Assembly (NCBI GenBank): GCA_032871835.1
Contig: CM065296.1
Coordinates: forward strand, 114,772,146 to 114,836,145
Direction: 5' to 3'
Source of the DNA: Dipteronia dyeriana
Lineage: Eukaryota; Streptophyta; Magnoliopsida; Sapindales; Sapindaceae
Length of the DNA stretch: 64,000 bases
Position numbers and translations under genes: made by a program. The notes below the pieces were generated by a model, which saw only the letters and a list, made by a program, of their open reading frames with translations, did not search any database and was not told where the DNA came from. Of this stretch, positions 11,684 through 23,071 are shown one piece after another; positions within the stretch are counted from its first letter, which is position 1; every line of letters starts with the position of its first letter.

Positions 11684-12196
11684 GTGCGTTTAGTGGTGTA
11701 CAAATGGACTGGTCTGGTCCATTTGGCACGGCCTGACCAGTCCATTTATGGAAACAGGTCTGGTTGGTACCGGCCCGCTAAGGTGTCTCGGGCTGATCCG
11801 GCCTGGCCTATTTCCTGAACCGTAGGCCCGGCACGGCACGTCGGCCTGCCTTAGGCGACTCATGCCTGCGTGTCGTGCCAGGCCAGGCACCCGGGCCTCT
11901 TCTGACGGGCCTGGTCTGGCTAGCTAGTTAGGTCTGGTCCAATTTTTTTTTTCAAATTACGTTTGTTTGGATTTATGGTTTAGGGTTTAGGGTTTGAAAT
12001 GAATAAAGAGAACGAACATTTTTTTTTTATTTATTTTTTTTTCACTTATGGAATTCAGTATTACATATTTATATGATTACCTCATTAAAAACCTTACCAA
12101 GAAAAACACAGTAGGATAAAAACTTGGTAAGGGAAAAAGAGTGCAACCGTTTTACAACTTACAAGTAAATAATAAATACATATGTAAAAGTATAAC

Positions 12197-14278
12197 CTAG
12201 TTCTGACCCTGGCCACTATCTAAAGGGTCATCAATATATAGATTGTCGAAATTTAGAATAAGCTCTTTATCTACAGTTAGATTTTGCAACCTTTTTTTAG
12301 CATGCTCTCCATCCCGAAGGCATGTTAGTACCTCCACCATCTCCGGAGACAAACAGCTTCTTCTTGGTTCAATTATACGTCCAATGGTGCTGAAAGTTTG
12401 TTCTGAAGACACCGTTGACACTGCTAAGTGTGACAGAACTGGATACCTGTACGTATAGGTCTTCCACCATAACAACAAATCAAACTCTTCCTTATCTTCA
12501 ACAGCATCGAACTGTGCTTCAAGGTACCTAATAAGTTCGGTACAAGAAGATGGGCTAGATCTTTGCCCTGAAGAAGTACTTGCTGATTTGTCCTTTTTTC
12601 ACCGTTTCAGAAAGCTCCAACTTGTTTGCTTCGACTCTGTCTCTGATTGTGTTGATTGGGGGGTGTCAATGTTGTCAAACCTGCTCTCATAAATATGAAA
12701 AATCTAGAGCAACTTGGTTCGAATGTCAGTAATTTGTTCTGAATAATCTATTGACAAATTAATACCAATAAACTCAAGAAAAACTTCTAAACCAGATAAT
12801 TTAACCCTAGGATCTACTATAGCACTTAAGGCATAAAGTAGAGGAATGTTAGCCCAATATTTTTTCAACTTTGTCTCCATGGCAACAACTGCAGCGCCTA
12901 GATGTTCATCTTCTCTATAACTGTTTAACAGTTCAGACATTTTCACTATCTGATGGATTGCCTGGGAAGATGTGGGGTAGTATACCCCGAAAAGAGTTAC
13001 AGTGGCATTGTAAAAATTCTTTAAAAATTGAACAAAAATCTTTGCCACATATCAATCGTCTGTGGTAAGTATTTTTGGACTATGTTGACCTGTTTCGGCC
13101 AATTTCATGTTATAAAAATATGTAATGGTTGTATCATATTCCAAACAATTTTACAATATTAAATAAGTAGAGTTACACCTTACTGGCATATCAGTTTGGA
13201 ATCGTCGGGGTTTGAGACCGTTTAATTTACAATGTCTCTTGAATTCACTGAATCTAGGATTAGAACTGTAAATCCAAGAAATGGCATCTCTGATGCAATC
13301 TATTTAGTCGCTTACCTACTTTTAACCAGCCTGTACAACTAAATTTATAATATGGCATGTACACAGTTGATGGAAGAAATAACCTCTATCTTGCGGGATA
13401 TTTCTTGCAACAAACAATGCAATAGGGCTAGATTTTGCATATGCATTATCTAATGTGATCGAAAGGATGCGATGCGTGATTTCATAAGTTTCTAAAACTT
13501 CCATTATGACATTAAAAATGTTTTCTGCAGTATGTGCAAAATCCATAGGACGAAAACCAAAACTTCTTTTTGTTATCCTCCAGTCAGAATCTAAATAGTG
13601 TCCCGTGACACATAAATAGTTCTGTTTGGAACATGCATTCCAAATATCAGAAGTTAATGCAACAGAGACACTTAAATGATGTATTTCAGCAACTAAGTCA
13701 TCCCTTTGGGTTTCAAACAATCGTATCAAATCATTTCTAATGGTGGTTCTAGAAACATGTTCAAATTGGGGGTTATATGCAGATGTGATTAATTCTTTAT
13801 AAAATGGACTCTCACCAATACTGATCGGTTGATCAGTTTGTGCAATGTATCGTGCCAAGCACTCTCTAGGGTGCATGGCATCGAACTGCCACTTCGTAAC
13901 GGACCCGTCTGGGTGCCGTTAAAGTTGTGTCTAGGTTGTAGTGTCTACCTGTCCATGTGCAGACATACATTTGTACATATGCCGTCTCAAATGTCCGGTT
14001 CCCCTCGTACTTGTAGCATAATCCTTATAACAAAACTTACATTTATCTCTGGGGTCAGACGTCCTGTTTGGGAGTGTCATTCGAACTATGTTGAAACATT
14101 GCCACGCATCTGATGTTAATTTTCTGGGACGTGATGTTGGTGTAACGTCGGAACCAGAAGGTCCCGCTTGAGTATGGGTCGGCTCTGAAATATCAAATTC
14201 ATCGTTGAGCATATTTAAACCGTCCAGAAAATAAGGCTGCTGGTTAGGATACATTATCTGAAGTAAAAATATGAGCAC
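12197..14278 (-). pseudogene. hAT transposase (BED zinc finger, RICESLEEPER-like), broken
   Basis: Read on the minus strand, the segment 14278-13931 encodes a BED-type zinc finger (C-x2-C then H-x4-H spacing, with residues KCKFCYKD and GHLRRHM). The segment 13876-13322 holds the central transposase region, including ALTSDIWNACS and LSITLDNAYA. The segment 13048-12704 continues it, and 12478-12197 has the C-terminal hAT dimerisation block with SSEQTFSTIGRIIEPRRSCL. Stops and frameshifts separate these blocks, so no full-length protein is possible. An intact member would be about 650-700 residues. Confidence 0.88.
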
Positions 14279-15060
14279 TATAGCAGTTAATAGTCAAATT
14301 AAAAATCAATATTTATTAACAATAATCTTAATTTACTAACAATAATTACTATAAATAATACGACACTTACAATAATTATTTTACTTAAAAAAAACAAAAA
14401 AAATAATAATCTACTAACAAAAAATATTAAATTCACTACTACAAATAAAATTGATAAATTTACTAACATAATATACTAACATAAAATTGATGAATTTAAC
14501 CAATACTCTTAAATTCATAATATACTGAAAAAAAAAATATTATAGTAAACTACTACACAAATAATTCATAATCTACTAACAAAAAAAAATTAATTCACTA
14601 CTACACTTAAAATTCATAATATACTCACCAAAAATATTAAAATAAACAACTACACTAAAAAATCATAATTTATGAAAAAAAAAAACAATATCAAACGTAA
14701 CTACTACACTTAACATTCATCATTTACTTATTACAAAAATTAAATTCAGTAATACAAATTAACTTTCTAAATTTACTAATAAAAAATATTAAAATTACTA
14801 CTAAACTTAAAAATCTTAATATACTAAACAAATAATTTTAACATTAAAGCCCAAAAATTGATAAACTAATTAACTAAATAAAATGTTTTCATTAAGTAAC
14901 TAAAATCTAAACATAAACATATAAATTTACTATGAGAATATGTTTGAGCAAAAGTAATAACAAAATTGTACCTTTAAAATTTGGTGTGTTTGTGGAAAAC
15001 GTAGAGAATTTTGTAGAGAGAGTAATAACCAAATTGAATGAAAAAATTTAGAGAATTGGA
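14279..15060. repeat. AT-rich degenerate repeats inside the hAT, upstream of the transposase
   Basis: Irregular repetition of TTCACTACTACA- and AATATACTAACA-like words at about 14340-14830. No coding signal. This would be the promoter side of the transposase gene. Confidence 0.55.
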
Positions 15061-15591
15061 GACTATATTAGATATTGAGATTTGAGAGAATGAGAGATTG
15101 AAAGAATGATAGAGAGAATGAATGGAAAATGAAATGGATAGAAGTATTTATAGAAAAATTTGATTTGTGGGTCAAAATGTAATTTAAAAGATTTCTGGGG
15201 GGTTTTGCAAAATTTTTTTGGCTCCAATGGCTGGAATTCAAATTCCAGTCATTGGCTGACATCACAGATGATGTCATCCAGCCGTTGGAGCTTTGGAGGG
15301 TTTTTAAGAATAAAAAATAAAAATAAAAATAAAAATAAAAATAACCTGGTTGGCTGAACAGAACGGCCGGTCGGTCCGATAGGCCAATCCATGGGCCTGG
15401 CACGCCGGCTTGGCGTGCCATGGCGGGCCGGCCTGCCGGGCCTCCTACGAGCGGCCCAGCACGCTGCCTGTCACGGGGCCGGGCCGCCCCGCAGCCTGGC
15501 TAGCTTCCTTCACCGCACGGCCCGTTGTCTTCGTAGACCGACCGGACCGGCCTGTCACAGGCCGGCCCATTATTACAGCACTAGGTGCGTT

Positions 15592-15962
15592 AGATATGCA
15601 GAACGGGATGGGACAGAATAATGTAAAATAGTTTGTCCTTGTTCCACGTTTGGTGCATCCTTAGAATGAGAGAGGATTAGACAAAGTAGGATAAAAATCA
15701 CAAAAAGTTATCCCATCCAAACCCTAGAATATCTTGTACTATGATATAGGATGAATGTCAAAAAGACTAATTTAACTTTTAAATTTTTAAATAATTACTA
15801 TCATGTCCAATAAATTATATATAATATTATATATATATACATATATATATTATAATTACATATATAATATTATATAATATAAATATATATTAAATATAAT
15901 AGTGTATATATATATATATATTATAATATTAAATATAATAGTATATATATTATAATATTAAA
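15592..15962. mobile_element. Fragment of a MITE split by the hAT, then AT microsatellite
   Basis: With the hAT and one TSD removed, the junction reads GGGTGCGTTAGATATGCAG followed by AACGGGATGGGACAGAAT. This resembles the end of a Tourist-type MITE. The other end is not found. Bases 15810-15960 are AT-dinucleotide-rich. Confidence 0.5.
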
Positions 15963-16846
15963 TAGGGGTGGGTACCAACCCAATCCAATCTGACTAACCC
16001 AACCCAACCCGACTAGATTGGGTTAGTTTGCTTTTAAGATTGGGTTGGGTTGGGTTGAGTTAATAAAATATAAACCAACCCAACCCAAGAACCTGACATT
16101 AATAATAAAAAATAAATTAAATAATTTTATTGGTTATTAGATCTATTATGAAATCTCATTTTTTTCAATATTTAAAAATTTTACGCATGCACTATTTATA
16201 ATATTATAAATAATAAATATAAATACAAAATTTTAAAGATTTTATACCATAAATATATAATGCATTTATTAAAAACATGCAATTATATTGTCTTTATCTT
16301 TTGTATTAATTGATACATCCTTAATTATACTTTAAAATATTTTTTTCCTTAGGATTTGATTAAGAATTTGATAGAAAAATGTCTAATAACTATATATAAA
16401 CTTATACTATTATGTTGGTTGAAATAAATAATAGATTATTCAACTACGACATATTCAACGAAGTAATTATAATTGTAAAATTGATAGGAGGCTTAGATGG
16501 AGACTTTTCAAGTTGGATAAATTGTTATATTTTTATTTTTAAATTATGCAACAGATATTAAACAATTCGTATTATATTTTGTGATTTGATTTGATGCTTT
16601 TTAAGAAATCTAAACTCTATGTGATATGATATTAGGGTGAAAAAATATTTTAAATTTAAATTTTGATATAACAAAATTTGAATTCAAATATATTTTTTCT
16701 ATTGGATTTTAAAAGCCCACCCCTATCAACCCAACCCAACCCGATAAATATTGGGTCGGGTTGGGTCAGGTTAAAATTTACATTGGGTTAGATTTGATTG
16801 AAAAATTTTCAACCCATCCCAACTCAACCCGAAAACGCCTACCACT
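15963..16846. mobile_element. hAT-type MITE rich in GGGTTGGGTT
   Basis: It begins TAGGGGTGGGTACCAACC and ends with the complement of TAGTGGTAGGCG. Both ends carry many copies of the 5-mer CAACC or GGTTG. The interior is the reverse complement of 39805-40673, so the two are family members in opposite orientation. The flanking 8-mers (ATATTAAA and GTGTCAAA) match only partly. No coding capacity. Confidence 0.75.
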
Positions 16847-16847
16847 A

Positions 16848-17047
16848 GTGTCAAATTGTCAATATTGGATGATCATCAACGTTGAAAGGGAACGAATCTG
16901 TAGACTATTACATCAAATAAAATAAAGATAGAAATTGAAAAGTGAAAAGAGAAGAAGAAGATTATTTTCTAACTAAAGTGCAAGAGAATCGATGAGGCCG
17001 AAAGTGAAGCAAAGGACAGAGAGAGGGAGGGGCATTGATCCCTCTTA
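16848..17047 (+). repeat. Duplicated 200-bp segment, copy 2
   Basis: Partner of 11479-11683. It lies between a hAT MITE and the promoter region of the EF-hand gene. After ATTGATCCCTCT the two copies diverge completely. Confidence 0.8.
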
Positions 17048-17658
17048 ACACAGAGGTCCGCTCTGTGCAACTCACTTATCACTTTAGAGGTGCAATATGT
17101 ATATTTTATAAGTATATATAAATGGTCAAATGGAAAATATGAAGGGATATATATATATATACTTTTATATAATTAATGTTAATAACAAACGGAGATTCTA
17201 TCCACCACTATACACGAGAAAATATTGTACAGGTGAAAAGAATTGAATTTTTTTTTTAAAAAAAATTCCCAATTACAAACTGGTTTTTTTTTTTAATTAA
17301 ACGTTTCATGATGGAATTCAAGAGAAAACCCAAACTTATAAAGCTACAAAAATAAAATATTATAAAGCTATTTTTTTTTTAAGTATTACATTGATACATA
17401 AAGGGTGTGGAAGCAAAGGATTTTGATCGGATCAACCCCGTATCTTCGTAAAACTAAATTTTATGTCCTCACAAATAACAATCCCGATTTAATGCCCACA
17501 TCATTTAAAAAAAATGCCCACCATAAGGTCTGAAGTAATATTTGTTATATATATAACACGTGAAAACAGATATTAATTTTTTTTTAAAAAAAAAACAGAT
17601 ATTAATTAGTATATTAAATAACAAAAGTGTACAGTAACAGTATGACACAGAAACTTCC
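17048..17658. other. Upstream region of EF-hand gene 1
   Basis: AT-rich with several homopolymer A/T runs. No ORF or element is recognised. Confidence 0.5.
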
Positions 17659-17665
17659 TATAAAT
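17659..17665 (+). promoter_or_regulatory. TATA box of EF-hand gene 1
   Basis: TATAAAT lies 94 bp before the ATG at 17759, a normal plant spacing for a short 5' leader. Confidence 0.6.
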
Positions 17666-17758
17666 TGCAAGCCTCTAATCTAAGGCTCTATCGAATCACT
17701 GCCCTTTATTTCTATCATAATTCATAGCCAAGCAGGCCAAATCCTGGTGATCGAGAAG

Positions 17759-18031
17759 ATGACTATTCATGTGTCAACAAAGCCTGGAAGTATGGTCCTA
17801 ACTGCTGAGCAGTTGAAGGCTATTTTCAAAGAACAAGATGCCGACGGGAACGGCCGCCTTACCCGGGAAGAGCTGAGGAAAGTCTATGAAAAACTCGGCT
17901 CTCGCTACCCTGATTGGCGAGTTCGTCGTTCGCTTAGCCACGCAGACACCAACGGAGACGGATCCATCAGCCTGGATGAGCTAGATGAGCTTGTTAAATA
18001 TGTTCTCAAAATAGGTTACAACTTACATTAA
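17759..18031 (+). CDS. Small calmodulin-like protein with two EF-hands
   Basis: A single-exon frame of 90 residues. The first ATG in frame is at 17759. Four more codons are open upstream but begin with GTG, which is not a normal plant start. Two canonical Ca2+-binding loops are visible: residues 27-38 (DADGNGRLTREE) and 63-74 (DTNGDGSISLDE), each with acidic or Asn ligands at positions 1, 3 and 5 and Glu at 12, and helical flanks between them. There is no signal peptide or membrane segment. It is expected to be a cytosolic or nuclear Ca2+ sensor of the CML/polcalcin size class. The partner is unknown. The protein at 59312-59599 is a diverged paralog. Both genes lie on the + strand. Confidence 0.92.
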   Translation: MTIHVSTKPGSMVLTAEQLKAIFKEQDADGNGRLTREELRKVYEKLGSRYPDWRVRRSLSHADTNGDGSISLDELDELVKYVLKIGYNLH

Positions 18032-18887
18032 AGTAGCTAGGTCAGATATATATATAGTAGCCTTGAAATAAATTATATATATATGGTTCAGTTAATTATT
18101 TTTATACTACTACGTACTGTATATGTATTCAACAAGTTTGTGTTTGGTTTGATCGCTATGGAATTCGACACATATGATCTTTAGTTTCTTTTATTCAAAT
18201 CATGATGTGATGATCGAGCTAGGGGCTGATCAAGTACTAGAACTTGAGTGCTGTGTTTGGTGTGATAATAACAAGTTTTTGCTTATCTATATATAACAAG
18301 TTTGGTGTGATACAACCATTTAAATTTTATGGAGAACAACTGTGATAGGGTGATTGTGGTTATATATATATATGGAGAAATACTAAAATGAATCACAGTT
18401 GTTTTAGTTCTTTGAAGCAAATTAATTAACATGGACGGGTTATTACAGAAAGGAAAAGCCGATTCTTCACTTTCTTATTAGGTTATATTTGAGATCACGA
18501 AATACAAAAAGTAGGCAAATAAATTTTTAAGAACAAGGGTGGAACTTCTAAAGCTAGGCTGACTTGCAGATCATATTCATACGAACCCAAAGGAACTCTT
18601 GGTAGATCTAAAAAACAAATTTTTTAGAGAAAGTTTTTGCCTTAATCTTAATTAAATTCACGAGATGGCTCTAGATTTACAAAACTTCCACTGTGAATGA
18701 TAATGGATAATTTTGTTGTCTTTTTTTTGGGTAAAAATCTTAAAATACAGTAAACTCCCTAAACTGGTGGTCACTTATCAATCATTCTCCAACTGAATTT
18801 TGATCCCCTCGTGTTGCAAACTGCCTCTTGAATTATTCCTTGCGTAAACTTAAGAGTTTGTTTGGCATATTACTTTTAGAAAGTAAT
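18032..18887. other. 3' flank of EF-hand gene 1
   Basis: No gene. Short AT microsatellites occur near 18040-18085 and 18360. Bases about 18760-18850 include a GTTGCAAACTGCCTCTTGAA-like stretch related to the dispersed repeat at 1160-1200. Confidence 0.5.
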
Positions 18888-19598
18888 TAAGGACGGTCAT
18901 GCATCTGTTTTTCAGTCCGTTTTCGTTTTTATTTTTCAAAAACGATTTCGAAAACGCGTTCGTTAACCGTTTTTCATTCTATTTTCGAAAAACAAAAGAA
19001 AAATTAAAAACAAAATCATTGTTAAAAGTGAAAGATTTGAAAAATACAAAATACTTGTTTTTTTGTTTTTCACTTTTTTTATATAAAAAAATCATTTTTT
19101 TTTACTATTAGTACTGTTATACGTTTGATATGGCTAGGATAAGACGGGACAATATTTTAAATGACCAAAGTGCCCCTCTTATATATATTCCAGAATAATT
19201 TATTTCCAACTAGAATAAAAGGATACCATGTAGGCGACAGAGAGCTCCATGACCATCTCATAGATCGTTTTTCCCACAGACGGTCTTTCCTCAACGGCCT
19301 TAACAGGGAACTTACAAACAGAGATGGATGGAGATCTTAAGCCATAAACTAGTCAGTACGTGGCGTTGTTAAACCTGAGTTCATCCTAGTCAGCAACATT
19401 CTGGTTCAGGATGTGTCCAGGGTGTCCAGCCGATATACTAGACTAGAAAACAAAATCTGTTTTGATATGCAGGTTCCTCATACGAGGCAAGCATAGAGCA
19501 TATTGGGATCTTGAAGAATCATAGTTCTAGACATAGAACCGTCTAAAGATTAGGATGAGAGAAACTTTAGAAAGCCATAGGAAAATAAACACTCAAGC

Positions 19599-20013
19599 TT
19601 TATTCTGATTTTCTGATGATCTTATAGAGGGGCAAGAGCTTCCTTATATAGGGGAAGGAAGACTTCAGAGAACAAGAGGCAAGCCTATCTTACAAAGGAT
19701 AAGGCCAGAGATAGAGGCCGGCATATTACAATAATTATATTACAAAAGCCAACAAAGTTGGCCTGGCAGCTGGCAAACACACTAATAATTAAACAGATAA
19801 GGAAGACGAGAAAACTACGGGCTACTGAGATTACAGGTGGAGTAGTATTCGTCGTCAGAGTCAAGGGCCCCACAAATAGAACAGGGCCATGTGTCAGCTT
19901 GGTCTTGAGAATCCAAAAGGTAGGAATTCTGGAAGGGATGCCAGCTCTTTGCTGGGTCCCAAGGGACATCTGGGAGGATAAAAAGGACGTCTGTTTTGTC
20001 ATTGTTGACGTCA
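19599..20013 (-). promoter_or_regulatory. Pararetroviral promoter and poly(A) signal, left arm
   Basis: On the minus strand: a TGACGTCA element (20006-20013), a TATATAA box (19644-19650) in the context CCCCTATATAAGGAAG, and AATAAA (19599-19604). This order resembles the 35S-type promoters of Caulimoviridae, where TGACG (as-1-like) motifs lie upstream of a TATATAAGGAAG box. It points left, toward EF-hand gene 1 and antisense to it. Confidence 0.75.
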
Positions 20014-20060
20014 CAAAGGAAATTGAGGAGAGGGGTCTGGATACTGGTCCGATACAGTCA

Positions 20061-20591
20061 TTAGTAATCATACGAAGTATCCCACTCGTAGCTTAAATTG
20101 GAGGTCCAAATGAGGCGTGTGTGTGGGTTGTGACTGTAGGGCCTGCTAAAAACCCAAATGCAGCATACTTTGGAGGCCGGTTCTGGGTCCATTTTCCAAA
20201 TGTGGTACTGGCCCATTAGTTTGGTAAGTTCGGTACGCCAGACAGATAGAGGATTGAAGCACTGTAGGAAGGTCCGGAGGTTATGAGAGGTTGGGCTCTG
20301 AACAAAGCCATATAATGTTTGAAGGGGAAAAACTATGGCATGATGGTGGAGAACAGATAGGCACCATAGGAACCATAATACCTGGTCAGAATAATAGTAA
20401 AATGGGGGAGATATAAAAGGGTCTGGGAAAGGTTTGCTAGGGTTGGCTAACTGGTGATGGCAACCCTGATCGTTGATCTTGGTGAGATACCTTGGGAGGT
20501 ATAATTTTACGAAGTCATGGACCTGTTGAACAGAGGGAATATGGCCCGGTAGCCATAAATTCTGGCGGGAAAGTAGGAGGTGGTGGAACAA
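20061..20591 (-). pseudogene. C-terminal region of the pararetroviral polyprotein, left arm
   Basis: This 176-residue segment is open in the left arm. The equivalent in the right arm (34063-34560) stops at 34333-34335. It lies after RNase H, in a different frame from it, and has a Trp/Phe-rich block (LWFLWCL) of the kind found at the ends of petuvirus-like polyproteins. No catalytic motif is visible. It is not an independent gene. Confidence 0.6.
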
Positions 20592-21636
20592 CAGGCGGAG
20601 CTGTGGAGGATGAGGCCTGTGAGAATATCATGTAAATCAAGGGGATGGGACCAACACGGGAAATCAGGGTGATGGAGTGAGGCTTTGAAAGCATATCTGG
20701 GATGATGTTGTGGTGCCATTTTATGTGTTTGACAGAAAAGTCATATATGGAGAACCAATCCTTGAGTCTCAGGAGCTGAGGATTTGGAGAAAGCTTGTTG
20801 TGGAATTCAAGAACCTTCGGAAAGGATGAGTTATCCATTTCGATGATGAAGTTCTTGGTTCTTAGATGGAAATCAAACTTGGAGATTCCATTTTTTACAG
20901 TAAGGATCTCTTTATAAACGGTGTGATAGTGTTTCTGGGCGTCTTTGAACTGTCCACTGGCATGGCCACAGTAGTGGCGTTTTCCATTGGATTCTTCAAA
21001 GATGACGGCTCCCCAGAAGTGGTCACTGTATCAGTCTGTATGATGAGCTGTCCCGAAGAAGGGATATGCAGAGGGAGAGGTTTCTGAGAGACATTCTTTA
21101 GGTGAGCCACTGTCTCGGAGTGTGAGGTATCCCACTGAGGAGGATCCTTCTTGAGGAGTTTGGACAAGCTTGTAGTGTAATGGCTTGCTTATGGGATAAA
21201 GCCTATGATATAATTGACAATGCCAAGGAACTGTTGGACCTATTTTTGTAAGAGGTTCGAATCTGGAAAAACAAGAAGCTGTCTTGCCAGGTGAGGTCCG
21301 GGAACATAGGACTTATCTTTGATCTTCATGCCAAGGAACTCAATTTCAGTAACACCAATTGAGCTCTTCTTATCAGATAGCATGATTCCATGTTTGTCAA
21401 TGATCTGGTGAAACTGTTGTAAGAGTTTATCATGTGAATTCTTGTCGGGCAAAAATAGTAGGATGTCGTCGATGTATAGCAGGGCAGTATGGAGAATAGG
21501 ACGGAAAATCCTGGTGATGGCCTTTGGAAAAGTGAAGGGGCTGTTTTTAAACCAAAAGGTAGGACTGTCCATTGGTACTGTGCATTCGGAAGGCAGAAAG
21601 CCGTCTTGGGTCTGTCATCAGGATGGATACCGATTT
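20592..21636 (-). pseudogene. Reverse transcriptase/RNase H fragment, left arm
   Basis: Minus-strand segments 21572-21240, 21167-20895 and 20838-20515 cover the RT palm with the YIDD catalytic box (codons at 21465-21476), the RT connection region and RNase H. Stops separate them, and the N-terminal part of RT is missing because the arm ends at 21636. Confidence 0.88.
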
Positions 21637-21665
21637 GCTAGTCATCGTTGATTCCACCGAGCGCA

Positions 21666-21677
21666 TGGTATCAGAGC
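21666..21677 (+). other. Pararetroviral tRNA-Met primer-binding site
   Basis: TGGTATCAGAGC is the complement of the 3' end of plant initiator tRNA-Met. In Caulimoviridae it marks the conventional genome origin, just upstream of the leader. Here it lies 30 bp right of the inversion junction, so the plus-oriented viral part begins almost exactly at the genome origin. Confidence 0.92.
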
Positions 21678-21753
21678 CTTTTGTCATGTTTTTCAGGCAG
21701 GAAGAATCATAGAGATAGATGTAAACTAGATGAAGAGAGGGACTTTCAAAACA

Positions 21754-22952
21754 ATGGCAAACAACATATCTGATAACACTCCCGCTAGACTTTCTTCTGC
21801 TATTTCTATTCGTCAAACTCAAACAAACAAAATATAGAACCTTGTTGAATACACCCATATCCCAGAATTCGCACGGATCACTGAAACCGCTCTTCCCTTG
21901 TTGAACCCTTATACTCTGTTTAAACGCAGCAGATCACTCTCCAGAATAGTCACTGCCCTAGTTCAACACCGTTCTCCTCCGATAAAGGAATATATCCAAT
22001 CTATTGCTTTGGATAATTGCCTGATCCCAGCCTCCACAACCGAGCAATATGTTGACCTAGAAATTGGTCAACCCCTAATCGATCAATGGATCAAAAAAGG
22101 TTACTCTCCTCTGCACATCGGAGCCATAAGGATAATCCTTACTCTACATGGTAGGAAAGGATTACCAGTCACAGCCAGGATTGCCCTCCTCAACACCATC
22201 TACAAACAATACGAACATGCAATCATCTGAACGTGCCTATCAACTCTTCATGCAGAAAGCATTTTTCTTACCTACTATCCTAATTTTAACATCCCACTCA
22301 GGGACTTGAACCTTCACAACTGTCTCAAAATTCAACTTCAAATAGTAGGAGCTCCTATGATGCCAAATTCCTATATGGCAACACTGCACCACCAGATTGC
22401 TTACAGGCTTCAAGACCATGCTCTTGATCTTCCCATCCCTGGACATACTGGAGATACCATCTTCATAAAAGCTGAAAGAGAAGAAGAAGTCCCCACTATC
22501 ATCCAGATTCCTAAGCAACTGCCCAAAGAAAAGCTCACAGAAATCATGCCTCTCAAGTGGATCACTAACTATGAGAAGACCTTTCAAAACATCACTCATG
22601 TTCCACAGACACCAAGTTCACCAAGTTAGCCGATGGATCCATCCAGACTACTTATGAGCAAATTGGAACTTCTGTGACATAAGTAACCAGCACCCCTGCC
22701 ACAGAAACATCACCCAATGCTCCTCATGTGTTCCAGGTCCTCATGATCAGGCCTGTCACATCTGAAAAGAAAATTCTGATCCACCGCTTCGAACCCGATG
22801 GAACTCCTATTTATACAGACAAGATCAACGGCCATTTCATATGGCACGTTGACCCAGAATTGTGCTACTCTGACTGTCACCTTGTAAACCCATTCGCTCT
22901 CACCGAGACCCTAAGGATCCTCAGAGTCCTTGGATTGGTTTACAACAAATAA
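21754..22952 (+). pseudogene. Movement-protein region of the pararetroviral polyprotein, broken
   Basis: The first likely start is the ATG at 21754. A TAG interrupts the frame at 21835. Open pieces at 21898-22230, 22306-22629 and 22728-22952 show caulimovirid movement-protein character, including a HIGAIRIILTLHGRKGLP block in the first piece. Known function of the family: tubule-forming cell-to-cell movement through plasmodesmata. Several stops or shifts make this copy non-functional. Confidence 0.8.
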
Positions 22953-23071
22953 AAAGCAATCCTCACTCTATCTATGATAGAGCCCTTCAAATCTTAAAAG
23001 ATGAAGGATTACTTCTGGATGAGTCAACAGAGCAAATACTGCCTCCTACTCCGACTCTCATTCCTTGCTTC

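Larger units (their letters stand above)
11691..15583 (-). mobile_element. hAT-superfamily DNA transposon, transposase inactivated
   Basis: Terminal inverted repeats TAGTGGTGTACAAATGGAC (left) and TAGTGCTGTAATAATGGGC (right end, read inward) are flanked by a perfect 8-bp duplication GGTGCGTT (11683-11690 and 15584-15591). 8-bp TSDs are diagnostic for hAT. Both subterminal regions are unusually GC-rich (about 11695-11940 and 15355-15580), with repeated GGCCGG and CCGGCC blocks. The interior carries a minus-strand transposase pseudogene. Confidence 0.93.
19230..21636 (-). repeat. Left inverted arm of the endogenous pararetrovirus (2407 bp)
   Basis: Reverse complement of 33017-35415 with scattered differences. 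It runs from the outer boundary GTAGGCGACAGAG to ACCGATTT inside the RT coding region, then switches abruptly at 21637 to the plus-oriented viral leader. It contains RT motifs, RNase H, the C-terminal region and the promoter. Confidence 0.93.

Noticed and set aside
14279..14940. Satellite or CRISPR-like array
   Set aside because: Spacing and units are irregular, and the sequence lies inside a hAT transposon of a plant genome.
17747..17758. Four extra N-terminal codons of the EF-hand frame beginning with GTG
   Set aside because: GTG starts are not expected in plants; an ATG follows at 17759 in the same frame.
18899..19111. 70-codon ORF rich in Phe and Lys
   Set aside because: It is the AT-rich terminal part of the Harbinger-like element; the other copy (37500-37740) does not keep the frame.
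21666..21677. tRNA-Met gene fragment
   Set aside because: Only the 12-nt primer-binding complement is present, in the right place for a pararetrovirus. The same motif at 48341-48352 is a copia PBS.
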